This document shows, one piece after another, positions 7,732 to 14,215 of a stretch of 14,215 nucleotides of DNA (the first letter of the stretch is position 1; each line of letters opens with the position of its first letter). The stretch covers positions 14,132 to 28,346 of the forward strand of contig DITW01000038.1 in the NCBI GenBank assembly GCA_002422945.1, read 5' to 3'. Under the pieces are notes generated by a model. That model was not told where the DNA came from and did no database searches. It saw only the letters and a program-made list of their open reading frames with translations. The DNA comes from Sphingomonadales bacterium UBA6174. GTDB taxonomy: Bacteria > Pseudomonadota > Alphaproteobacteria > Sphingomonadales > Sphingomonadaceae. The translations under genes and the position numbers were made by a program.

Positions 7732-7742
7732 CCTCTCCGCGC

Positions 7743-8630
7743 TTATTGTGCGCGCGTGCTTTCGCGGATGACCAGTGTTGGCTTCATCACCAAAGAGGGG
7801 GCGTCTGTGCCACCTATCCGGGCCAGCAGCTTGTCGATCATGGCGGCTGCCCCGCGCGCTATATCCTGCCGGACAGAGGTGAGTGGCGGTTGAACTCGCG
7901 CCGAAATTGGCAAATCATCAAAGCCAATGACGCAGACATCGTTCGGAATATGTTTGCCGTGCTGGTGCAGCCATTCCATTGCCGTGATGGCAATAAGGTC
8001 CGATGCCGCAAAAATTCCATCGAGATTGTCGCCGACTTTATCGAGATGCCGCGCAATTTCATCCTTCATCTCTTCGCGGGCAAAATGCACTGTCAGGCGC
8101 TGCAATTTGGCATCGCTGGCCGCGGCGGCGCGTTCGGCGCCGATAAAGCGTTGGGCCACTTCAATCGCCTGATCATTGCCCATGAGCGCGATCGAGCGCA
8201 CGTCATTGGCCAACAGATGCTGGATGGCCATTTCGCCGCCGAGTATGTTGTCGCAGCCCACTGAACAGTGTTTCTGATTGTCGACATGGGCGCCCCATAC
8301 GACCATCGGCTGGTAATAGGCCGCCACTTTCTCGATCTGCTCGAACTGGTCGGACTGGCCAATGACCAACAGGCCATCGCATTTATTAGTGTCGGCCAAT
8401 TCAGCAAGCCAATTCGGGTTTTCCGAGGAATTGGCGCGGGTGATGGTAATGGCGTAGCCATGCTCGTTCAGGCTATCCATGAGATGATCGAGAAATGGCA
8501 TGAAAAACGGATCGGACAAATGCTGATGCCGATCATGCCCGATTGGCACGACGATGCAGATCAGCCCCGTTCGCTTGATGGGAGCTTGTGCTGCGGCTGG
8601 CGCGTGCGCATTGTCCGCCTCCCCGTTCAT
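7743..8630 (-). CDS. Headless LacI-type ligand-binding protein (no HTH), coupled to a hybrid kinase
   Basis: A 295-residue type I periplasmic-binding-protein fold of the LacI/GalR regulator class. Residues 1-18 are a loose Ala/Pro-rich tail; from residue 20 the sequence enters RTGLICIVVP, the point where a LacI effector domain starts after its hinge. Family landmarks follow: DPFFMPFLDHL (40-50), CDGLLVIG (84-91), DGIFAASDLIAITAMEWL (204-221), CVIGFDDLPISARVQPPLTS (233-252) and the usual end LVIRESTRAQ. The normal 50-60 residue HTH and hinge are missing, and an in-frame TAG 14 codons before the ATG rules out an unseen head. There is no signal peptide, so the protein should be cytoplasmic. Its ATG overlaps the kinase stop (ATGA, 8627-8630), indicating translational coupling. 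The ligand, probably a sugar or related small molecule, cannot be read from the sequence. Confidence 0.88.
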   Translation of the reverse strand: MNGEADNAHAPAAAQAPIKRTGLICIVVPIGHDRHQHLSDPFFMPFLDHLMDSLNEHGYAITITRANSSENPNWLAELADTNKCDGLLVIGQSDQFEQIEKVAAYYQPMVVWGAHVDNQKHCSVGCDNILGGEMAIQHLLANDVRSIALMGNDQAIEVAQRFIGAERAAAASDAKLQRLTVHFAREEMKDEIARHLDKVGDNLDGIFAASDLIAITAMEWLHQHGKHIPNDVCVIGFDDLPISARVQPPLTSVRQDIARGAAAMIDKLLARIGGTDAPSLVMKPTLVIRESTRAQ

Positions 8631-10684
8631 ATTTTCGCTTTCCCATTCGATATGCTGAGGGGGTGTTGGCTACTCAATGTTTGACGAATGATATGGACTA
8701 AATGTTCTGGTTCAAAGGGTTTGGTGATATATTCATTGACGCCCGCTGCCAGCGATTCTTCGCGTTCGGTCTGGGTCGCGCCGGCGGTCATGGCGATGAC
8801 GGGCAGGTGGCATATATTTTTATCGCGCCGGATATGTTTCACCGTCTCATTGCCATCCATCACCGGCATCTGGATATCCATCAATATGATATCAAAATTG
8901 TGGTGAGGATCACGCAGCCGGTCCAACGCTTGCTGACCATCCGGGCAGCATTCCACAATAGCACCGGTCGCGCTCAAAATAACGTCGATCACATCGAGAA
9001 TGAGGTCGCTGTCATCGACGGCGAGGATGCGCACGCCTTCCAGCGACGGCAAAATAGCATCGGTATCTGGCGCGGTCTCGATCACGGGTGGAGGCGACGC
9101 GACAGGGGGGAGGGTGAGATCAATTTCAACCCAGAATGTACTGCCGATCCCGACGGCACTTTCCAATCCGGCATGGCCTCCCATGAGCTGCGCCAATTCC
9201 TTGACGATCGCCAATCCAAGGCCCGTGCCATAATGCTGGCGCGTGTTGCTGTCGTCGACCTGACTGAACCGGCTGAAAAGCTTTGGTATGTCCTTCGGTG
9301 CAATGCCGATGCCCGTATCAATCACCTCGAAACGCACGCGGTGCTTGTCACTGCCCGTTGCATCGGGGAGGCTGACACGAATGCGGACCTCCCCTTGTTC
9401 GGTGAATTTGATGGCATTGCCGATCAGGTTGAACAGAATCTGGCGCAAACGCACGGGATCGCCGACATAATAACGCGCGAGCTTTGGCGGCAGCGGCTCC
9501 AGGATCAAGCGCAGCCCCTTCTCATCTGCGCTGATGCCCATGATCGAGACCAGACCTAACAGCTTGTGCCGCAGGTTGAATGTCTCAGGCGAGAGTTGAA
9601 GTTCGCGGGCTTCAAGCTTTGTGAAGTCGAGCACATCATTGATAAGGCTGAAAAGCATGTCTCCCGCCTTATTTAGCCTTATTAATTGATCGCGCGCCGT
9701 TTTATCCAATTTTGCGCTCTGAAGTATTCTTCCATATCCGATCAATGCAGCTAGCGGCGTTCGTAACTCATGGCTGATATTGGAAATAAATTGGCTCTTG
9801 GCATGGTTCGCATTTTCAGCTTCCAACTTGGCTTTTGCCAACTCACTCGTGCGTAATTTGATTTTATTTTCTAAGTCTTGTTTGCTCTCTTCAAGCTGTA
9901 TTTTATATTCGTGCTGATCATGCACATCGGTGCACATGCCGATCCAAGAGATAATTTCGCCTTCGTTATTGTGCACGGGGGTGGTGCGTGAAATATTCCA
10001 ACGCCATTGGCCAGACACATGGTGCAGACGAAATAGACCGATATCGGCTGGTAAGCCTGCCGCTACCGCGCTGTCCCATCGCGCCAACAAATCGTCGCGA
10101 TCATCCGGGTGGATGGCATTTCGAAATCCCTCGCCACAGGCGTCTTCAAGTGACTGGCCCGTATAGCTGGACCAGCTGGGATCAATTTCTTCAAGCGCGC
10201 CTTGCGCATTGCTGGACCAAACAATTTGCGACGTGACGTCAATCAATGCCCGGAAACGCTCTTCGCTTTGGCTGAGTTCAAATTCCTTGGCCTTGCGGCT
10301 GGAGATGTCGAGATGGGCGCCATACATGAGCAGAGGCTTGCCATCGTCGCTCCAGCGGACGACCTTGCCGCGATCCAGCACCCACACCCAATGGCCAAGC
10401 TTGTGCTTCATTCTGGCCTCGACCTCATAAAAGGCGTCCTTGCCGGCAAAATGTTGCTCAAGTGCTTGTTGGGAGCGTTCAAGGTCCACGGGATGCGCGA
10501 GTGAGAGCCATGTCGTGATGGAGAGCGGGCGCAATTCATCCAGCGTGTAACCGACGATATCCGCCCAGCGTTCGTTAAAATCGGCCTCGCCCGTCTGGAC
10601 GTTCCATTCCCATGTACCGACGTTGATGGCATCGACGACGAGCTGGTTTCGCTTATTCTGATCTCGGTCTTCGCAGCTCGCCAC
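8627..10684 (-). CDS. Soluble hybrid histidine kinase (PAS-PAS-HisKA-HATPase-REC)
   Basis: A 685-residue cytoplasmic hybrid sensor kinase with no transmembrane segment. Order: PAS 1 (about 15-130), PAS 2 (140-258), coiled coil (262-298), HisKA with phospho-acceptor His305 in SNISHELRTPLAAL, HATPase (about 408-525) with N-box Asn423 (NLIGNAIKFT), G1 DTGIGI (456-461) and G2 GTGLGLAI (486-493), a Pro-rich linker (526-546), and receiver (550-670) with acidic Asp557/558, phospho-acceptor Asp603 (LMDIQMPVMDG), Thr633 and Lys655. All catalytic residues look intact. It has no DNA-binding output and no HPt, so it must pass phosphate to, or draw it from, proteins encoded elsewhere. Start is GTG 10684, the only usual start in its frame after an upstream stop, with AGGA nine bases before it. 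It is first in an operon with the headless LacI protein. Confidence 0.93.
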   Translation of the reverse strand: MASCEDRDQNKRNQLVVDAINVGTWEWNVQTGEADFNERWADIVGYTLDELRPLSITTWLSLAHPVDLERSQQALEQHFAGKDAFYEVEARMKHKLGHWVWVLDRGKVVRWSDDGKPLLMYGAHLDISSRKAKEFELSQSEERFRALIDVTSQIVWSSNAQGALEEIDPSWSSYTGQSLEDACGEGFRNAIHPDDRDDLLARWDSAVAAGLPADIGLFRLHHVSGQWRWNISRTTPVHNNEGEIISWIGMCTDVHDQHEYKIQLEESKQDLENKIKLRTSELAKAKLEAENANHAKSQFISNISHELRTPLAALIGYGRILQSAKLDKTARDQLIRLNKAGDMLFSLINDVLDFTKLEARELQLSPETFNLRHKLLGLVSIMGISADEKGLRLILEPLPPKLARYYVGDPVRLRQILFNLIGNAIKFTEQGEVRIRVSLPDATGSDKHRVRFEVIDTGIGIAPKDIPKLFSRFSQVDDSNTRQHYGTGLGLAIVKELAQLMGGHAGLESAVGIGSTFWVEIDLTLPPVASPPPVIETAPDTDAILPSLEGVRILAVDDSDLILDVIDVILSATGAIVECCPDGQQALDRLRDPHHNFDIILMDIQMPVMDGNETVKHIRRDKNICHLPVIAMTAGATQTEREESLAAGVNEYITKPFEPEHLVHIIRQTLSSQHPLSISNGKAKI

Positions 10685-10797
10685 GGCAGGGCATCCTACG
10701 CTAAATTCATTGATGAGGTGGCAGAATTTGCCGCTCGTTCAATCTTGCTATCAAATAAAATTGGCTTTGTCTCCATTCGGTCGTTGGGCCATTTGCT

Positions 10798-10830
10798 TTG
10801 ACACCGTTCTTTGGGTCCCGCAGAGATATG
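10798..10830 (+). promoter_or_regulatory. Possible gst promoter with a consensus -35
   Basis: A perfect TTGACA hexamer at 10798-10803 is followed by only poor -10 candidates (best GATATG at 10825-10830, spacer 21). It lies between the divergent kinase and gst genes. If used, transcription starts near 10835, which supports the downstream gst start codons over the TTG at 10811. The AT-rich stretch at 10749-10762 may serve the kinase promoter on the other strand. Confidence 0.3.
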
Positions 10831-10873
10831 GACTGCATCAATCAACAATAACAGGATGAGGACCGGCACCGAT

Positions 10874-11614
10874 ATGATCGAACTTTATGGCTGCGGCAGC
10901 CCGAATGTGCGCAAGGTGGCGATCATGCTGGCCGAACTCGACCTACCCTATAGCCAGCATTATGTCGCTGTGCTGAACGGCGCCCAGTTCGAACCCGCGT
11001 TCCTTGCGTTGAACCCGCTTGGCCGCGTGCCGGTGCTGGTCGATCCGGAAGGCCCGGCACAAGGCGATCCGATCTTTGAATCCGGTGCGATCCTGATCTA
11101 TTTGGCAGAGGCTTATGGCCGCCCGGACCTGTTGCCAGCCGGCGGTTCCGACCGCTATCAGGTGATGAAATGGCTGATGCTCCAGATGGGCAATATCGGG
11201 CCTATCTTTGGTCAGCATAACCATTTCCTGATCACTCCCGAACATGCCCAGAGCTATGCCGGGCAGCGTTATCGCGAACAGGCGGCCCGGTTGTATCGAC
11301 TGCTGGATGCGGAATTGGCCAAACGCCCATGGCTCGCGGATTATGGCTATTCGATTGCTGACATCGCGACCTATCCTTGGGTGCTGTATTGCGAACGCCA
11401 CGGTATGGATTGGGCCGAACTGCCGCATCTGCGCGCATGGATGGATCGGATCGAGGCGCGTCCGGCGGTGCAGGAAGCCGATCAGATGATGAAGAAGTTC
11501 GTCGCCGACGATGCCAGCCATATCGCCACTGCAACACAGGAAACATTCGACCGTTTCTTCTGGCGTCAAGCGACCGGCCCCAGCGTTGATTTATCGCCGA
11601 TGAAAGTGTCCTGA
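10874..11614 (+). CDS. Glutathione S-transferase, nu-class-like (YfcG/YghU type)
   Basis: A 246-residue cytosolic GST. The thioredoxin-like N-domain (1-82) starts MIELYGCGSPNVRKVAIMLA; Ser9 and Asn11 sit where the E. coli nu-class enzyme YfcG has Thr9 and Asn11. Cis-Pro53 (GRVPVL) and the glutathione-binding pair Glu69-Ser70 (FESGAILIYL) are present. The helical C-domain has the nu-type stretch QMGNIGPIFGQHNHF (104-118) and the N-capping motif SIADIATYPWV (160-170). YfcG-type enzymes show glutathione-dependent disulfide and peroxide reductase activity. ATG 10874 gives the exact family N-terminus and has GAGGA at 10858-10862; the same frame can start at ATG 10856 or TTG 10811, but those add non-family residues. 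Monocistronic and convergent with the Rieske gene. Substrate unknown. Confidence 0.9.
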   Translation: MIELYGCGSPNVRKVAIMLAELDLPYSQHYVAVLNGAQFEPAFLALNPLGRVPVLVDPEGPAQGDPIFESGAILIYLAEAYGRPDLLPAGGSDRYQVMKWLMLQMGNIGPIFGQHNHFLITPEHAQSYAGQRYREQAARLYRLLDAELAKRPWLADYGYSIADIATYPWVLYCERHGMDWAELPHLRAWMDRIEARPAVQEADQMMKKFVADDASHIATATQETFDRFFWRQATGPSVDLSPMKVS

Positions 11615-11631
11615 GCCTGATGTGTCCGCAA

Positions 11632-11660
11632 TGCGATCCCGCCAGCGCGGCGGGATCGCA
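11632..11660. terminator. Strong hairpin between convergent gst and Rieske genes
   Basis: Perfect 12-bp stem TGCGATCCCGCC (11632-11643) with GGCGGGATCGCA (11649-11660) and a 5-base loop, 17 bases after the gst stop and 39 bases beyond the Rieske stop. A second GATCCCGCC at 11668-11676 could compete for the same 3' arm. There is no T-tract. It is probably a shared bidirectional terminator. Confidence 0.6.
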
Positions 11661-11699
11661 CGGATCAGATCCCGCCGCGCAGACGTTGGTCGCGCCGCC

Positions 11700-12953
11700 T
11701 TATTCGACGAATGGCGCAAGGACAGGCTTGACGCGCAGCGGCTCGGGAATGCGTTCCGGGCCGATGACGCGGTCGATCTGTTCATGCGCGTGGTAGATCC
11801 GACGCTCTTGATAATTAAGGACGATCGACTTGAACGCAGGCGATTCCGCCGACACCTGCACGCTTGGCAGATATGTCAGATCTTCATCGAGGATGAAGTT
11901 GAATGCTGCGATCTTTTCCTTCCACGCCTCGGGCAATTCTTTTTCGCCATGCGGCAATCCGAACCAGACAATATCAAAGCGGCTGGTGTTGATGCCGGTG
12001 GGCCAAAATAGCAGCAGCGGGAAGCCGTTGGAATAGACCGGGGTGGTGAGATTTGGGAAAGCGGTGAACGCCGTCACGAATTGCCGGGGGATCGGGCCGA
12101 CGCTCGGAATGTCCGCAATCCCGCCCATGCCCATGCTGAAGCCGGTTTCCTCCGAAACATCTGCATTGGGCTGGAAGCCTTCATTCCACGGCAGGATATT
12201 GCGGGAATGACCATTTTTGAACAGCGACATCACCGTGCCATAATGATCCACGGCGCATTTCGGACCCGGCAGGCCCACGCTACCCCGATGCACCGAGACG
12301 AAGTGATAGTTTTCGGCAAAGGCGTCCATCAGGACTTTCCAGTTGCATTTCACGTCATAGCTGTAGCTCGCGATCAGGCTGAGATTGTCGATGTCGAATT
12401 GTGCCAACTGGGCGGGCAAGGCCCCGAGATATTGTTGCAGCGGCACTGCATCGGGTGAGGCATTGATAAAGATCCAGCCGCCCCAGGTTTCGCATTTCAG
12501 TTTCACAAGGCCGCGCTTCGATTTGTCCAGCCCATCGAAATCCCGGCTGTCGGGGACACCGAGCAAATCGCCGTTCAGATTATAGGTCCATGCATGATAG
12601 CCGCAGACCAGTCGTTTGCCGAGGCAGGTGCCCTGACGCTCCTGCACGATACAGCCGCCGCGATGCGAGCAGGTGTTGTAAAAGGCGTTGAACCCATTTT
12701 CCGTTCGCACGATGATGACCGGCATGCCGGGGACGCCGTCGAATGCGAGAAAGCTGCCGACTTCCGGAAACTGGTCCTTGTGTCCCGCATAGAGCCAGCT
12801 GCGCTGCCAGAGATATTGCAGTTCAAGCTGATAGAATTCTGGCGAGATATAACGCTCGGCAGAAAGGTCAGGCAGATGTGGAAACCCTTCCGGATAGCCT
12901 TTACGCGTCTTTTCATATTCAACGCGTTCTTTCAGATTTTCAATCGTTTCCAT
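11700..12953 (-). CDS. Rieske non-haem iron oxygenase, alpha subunit
   Basis: A 417-residue ring-hydroxylating-type oxygenase component. The N-terminal Rieske domain binds [2Fe-2S] through Cys95-x-His97 (CSHRGG) and Cys117-x2-His120 (CGYHAW). The C-terminal catalytic domain carries the mononuclear iron ligands His217 and His222 in ENYHFVSVH, with a later Asp, most likely Asp358 (LDEDLTYLPSVQ), as third ligand. The residue that bridges the two centres is Glu214, where naphthalene-type dioxygenases use Asp; Glu is known in the carnitine/choline monooxygenase branch. It is a lone alpha subunit: no beta subunit, ferredoxin or reductase lies nearby, so electrons must come from proteins encoded elsewhere. 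Start ATG 12953 has GAAG a few bases upstream. It could act on an aromatic, a steroid-like or a quaternary-amine substrate; the sequence does not decide. Confidence 0.93.
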   Translation of the reverse strand: METIENLKERVEYEKTRKGYPEGFPHLPDLSAERYISPEFYQLELQYLWQRSWLYAGHKDQFPEVGSFLAFDGVPGMPVIIVRTENGFNAFYNTCSHRGGCIVQERQGTCLGKRLVCGYHAWTYNLNGDLLGVPDSRDFDGLDKSKRGLVKLKCETWGGWIFINASPDAVPLQQYLGALPAQLAQFDIDNLSLIASYSYDVKCNWKVLMDAFAENYHFVSVHRGSVGLPGPKCAVDHYGTVMSLFKNGHSRNILPWNEGFQPNADVSEETGFSMGMGGIADIPSVGPIPRQFVTAFTAFPNLTTPVYSNGFPLLLFWPTGINTSRFDIVWFGLPHGEKELPEAWKEKIAAFNFILDEDLTYLPSVQVSAESPAFKSIVLNYQERRIYHAHEQIDRVIGPERIPEPLRVKPVLAPFVE

Positions 12954-13157
12954 GACTTCAATCTCATCCCTGACTCTATGATCGATGCCGGATCAGCGGC
13001 GCATGACCGGTTGGCTTGGTGGCGCGGAAACTAGTGCGCGCAAGCGTGGCCAGTCTACCAACATTATGAATAGAAACGTACGGCGGGGGCGATTGTTTCA
13101 GGCGTTGGGCGCGCGGTGCTTGATCAGATTTTTGCCATGGGATATTGATCGCCACCC

Positions 13158-13640
13158 ATGAATAATTTCCTGCCCGACCCCGATGCCAGCAAGCGGGACC
13201 TATATATTAGCCTGGCCGAATCGGCCGAGGCGATCACGGACGGTGAACGCGATGCCATCGCCAATATGGCCAATGTGGCGGCGCTGCTCTGGCAATTCGT
13301 GCCGCACCTCAATTGGGCAGGTTTTTACCGCGTCATCGAGGGCGAGCTGGTGCTCGGCCCCTTCATGGGCAAGCCAGCCTGCATCCGCATCGCCTTTGGC
13401 AGTGGTGTCTGCGGCACCGCTGCGGCGCGCGGCACGACGCAGCTTGTCCCAGATGTGCATGCGTTTCCGGGCCATATTGCGTGTGATTCCGAAAGCCGAT
13501 CGGAACTGGTTGTGCCGGTGCTGCGCGAGGGCAAAGTGATCGCCGTCATTGATCTCGACAGCCCTATTCATGCCCGCTTCGACCTGGAGGATGCGGCGGG
13601 CGTGGAAGCGCTGGCGAGAGTCATCGCCAGCCGGATCTGA
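13158..13640 (+). CDS. msrC: Free methionine-(R)-sulfoxide reductase (GAF domain)
   Basis: A 160-residue cytoplasmic single-GAF-domain enzyme that reduces free L-methionine-(R)-sulfoxide to methionine, usually with thioredoxin. Family landmarks are LNWAGFYRV (51-59), LGPFMGKPACIRI (66-78), GVCGTAAARG (83-92), DVHAFPGHIACDSESRSELV (99-118) and GKVIAVIDLDSP (125-136). Three cysteines, Cys75, Cys85 and Cys109, have the same 10 and 24 residue spacing as the catalytic and resolving cysteines (84, 94, 118) of the E. coli enzyme, so it should be active. Length is normal. It is divergent from the Rieske gene across a 204-base gap (12954-13157) in which I see no convincing promoter pair. The Shine-Dalgarno sequence is weak. 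It belongs with KatG and GST as an oxidative-damage function, but in its own unit. Confidence 0.92.
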   Translation: MNNFLPDPDASKRDLYISLAESAEAITDGERDAIANMANVAALLWQFVPHLNWAGFYRVIEGELVLGPFMGKPACIRIAFGSGVCGTAAARGTTQLVPDVHAFPGHIACDSESRSELVVPVLREGKVIAVIDLDSPIHARFDLEDAAGVEALARVIASRI

Positions 13641-13812
13641 TAGCCCTGAACTGAACTTCGCTACACTTCAGCAGCAATGCGACTGCGTGGTTACGGCTAG
13701 TGGCGACATCGTTTTCAGTAGGTTGCACCTTCTCGATTCCGGGGTCATGCTCCTCCGCTGATGAAGTTGTAGGGCATGAGTAAGGTCTGACAGGTCGATG
13801 GGCGCGCGCCAA

Positions 13813-13842
13813 GTCGGGCAGTCAGACGTGCTTTCGCCCGAC
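13813..13842. repeat. Inverted repeat just before the acyl-CoA ligase gene
   Basis: Perfect 7-bp arms GTCGGGC (13813-13819) and GCCCGAC (13836-13842) are separated by 16 bases. The right arm ends 24 bases before the ligase start. A further palindrome, GGCGCGCGCC, lies at 13801-13810. This placement fits an operator or leader structure; it could also be chance in GC-rich DNA. The rest of the 226-base gap (13641-13866) shows no gene I can support. Confidence 0.3.
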
Positions 13843-13866
13843 AACCGCAATGCAGGGAAAGAACCG

Positions 13867-14215
13867 ATGCGTACCGAAGGCAATATTGCGAATCTACTCA
13901 AAAGCGCCCGCCGTCATCGTCTAGGCGATCTGCTCTACCGCAGCGCGGTGCGCTCGCCGAACAAAACAGCCATTGTCTATGGCGATCTTCGACAAAGCTT
14001 CGCCGCGCTTGATGACGTCGTGAACAGAGTGGCGAACGCCTTGGCAGCGCGTGGCGTGGGCAAGGGCGATCATATTGCGATGCTGTCGCACAACAACCAT
14101 GCGTTCGTCGTTGTGCGCTTTGCGCTTGCCCGGCTCGGCGCGGTGATGGTGCCGATCAACTTCATGCTGAATGCCGCTGAGGTCGCGTATATCCTCGACA
14201 ATGCGGAGGCGTGCG
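13867..14215 (+). CDS. AMP-forming acyl-CoA ligase, N-terminal part (cut by window end)
   Basis: The first 116 residues of an ANL-superfamily adenylating enzyme; the frame is open to the window edge. It starts MRTEGNIANLL, continues with LGDLLYRSAVRSPNKTAIVY and the typical N-terminal subdomain features NRVANALAARGVGKGDHIAM, FALARLGAVMVPINFMLNAAE and VAYILDNAEA. These match fatty-acyl-CoA and aryl-CoA synthetases, which activate a carboxylic acid with ATP and CoA. The phosphate-binding loop and the substrate pocket lie beyond the window, so the substrate class cannot be named. Good Shine-Dalgarno AGGGA at 13854-13858, eight bases before the ATG. It may be the first gene of a degradation operon. 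Confidence 0.9.
   Translation, partial: MRTEGNIANLLKSARRHRLGDLLYRSAVRSPNKTAIVYGDLRQSFAALDDVVNRVANALAARGVGKGDHIAMLSHNNHAFVVVRFALARLGAVMVPINFMLNAAEVAYILDNAEAC

Noticed and set aside
7743..8630. Headless LacI gene as a pseudogene remnant of a repressor
   Set aside because: The domain is complete to its usual C-terminus, has no internal stop or frameshift, keeps family motifs and a coupled start codon. The upstream DNA is kinase coding sequence, not a decayed HTH.
7743..8630. Periplasmic sugar-binding protein of an ABC transporter
   Set aside because: No signal peptide, no permease or ATPase genes nearby, and the C-terminal motifs (GFDDLPISARVQPPLTSV, IREST) are of the LacI regulator type.
8702..9559. 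Plus-strand open frame of 285 codons within the kinase gene
   Set aside because: Antisense shadow of the receiver and ATPase domains, whose motifs are all intact on the minus strand.
10811..10873. Longer gst start at TTG 10811 or ATG 10856
   Set aside because: The added residues do not fit the GST fold, and the TTG lies inside the probable promoter; ATG 10874 gives the family N-terminus.

Overview
The window looks like a chromosomal segment of a sphingomonad-type alphaproteobacterium. The supports are the argS-SPOR pair, Tad/Flp minor-pilin genes, a UDP-glucose 6-dehydrogenase (these bacteria need glucuronate for glycosphingolipids and exopolysaccharide), the taste for Rieske oxygenases and nu-type GSTs, and moderately high GC with alphaproteobacterial codon use. 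The genus assignment is inference. I see no tRNA, rRNA, CRISPR array, insertion sequence or phage gene. No stretch over 300 bases lacks a gene; the longest gap is 226 bases (13641-13866).

Layout. (1) 3-1525, plus strand: the end of argS overlapping a membrane-anchored SPOR-domain protein. (2) 1609-2910: ugd. (3) 3051-5214: a tight three-gene Tad set (a TadG-like protein with a cysteine-bearing, probably beta-rich exported domain, then two 148-residue TadE-like minor pilins), preceded by TTAACC-type boxes that resemble CtrA sites. (4) 5395-7617: katG with a Sec signal peptide, so a probably periplasmic catalase-peroxidase. (5) 7743-10684, minus strand: a two-gene operon made of a soluble PAS-PAS-HisKA-HATPase-REC hybrid kinase and a LacI-type ligand-binding domain that has no DNA-binding head; the two overlap by ATGA. 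(6) 10874-11614: a nu-class-like GST, convergent with (7) a Rieske oxygenase alpha subunit at 11700-12953 (minus). (8) 13158-13640: free methionine-(R)-sulfoxide reductase. (9) 13867-14215: the start of an acyl-CoA ligase cut by the window end.

How the genes may work together. The most unusual unit is region 5. A LacI effector-binding fold, stripped of its HTH and hinge, is translationally coupled to a cytoplasmic hybrid histidine kinase. The simplest model is that the headless protein is a soluble small-molecule sensor that controls the kinase by protein-protein contact instead of binding DNA. This is inference, but the lack of an HTH is visible directly: a stop codon in the same frame closes the reading frame 14 codons before its start. 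Three other genes (periplasmic KatG, the GST and fRMsr) all fit oxidant or electrophile defence, though they lie in separate transcription units. Both convergent gene junctions carry a perfect 12-bp hairpin with a 4-5 base loop.
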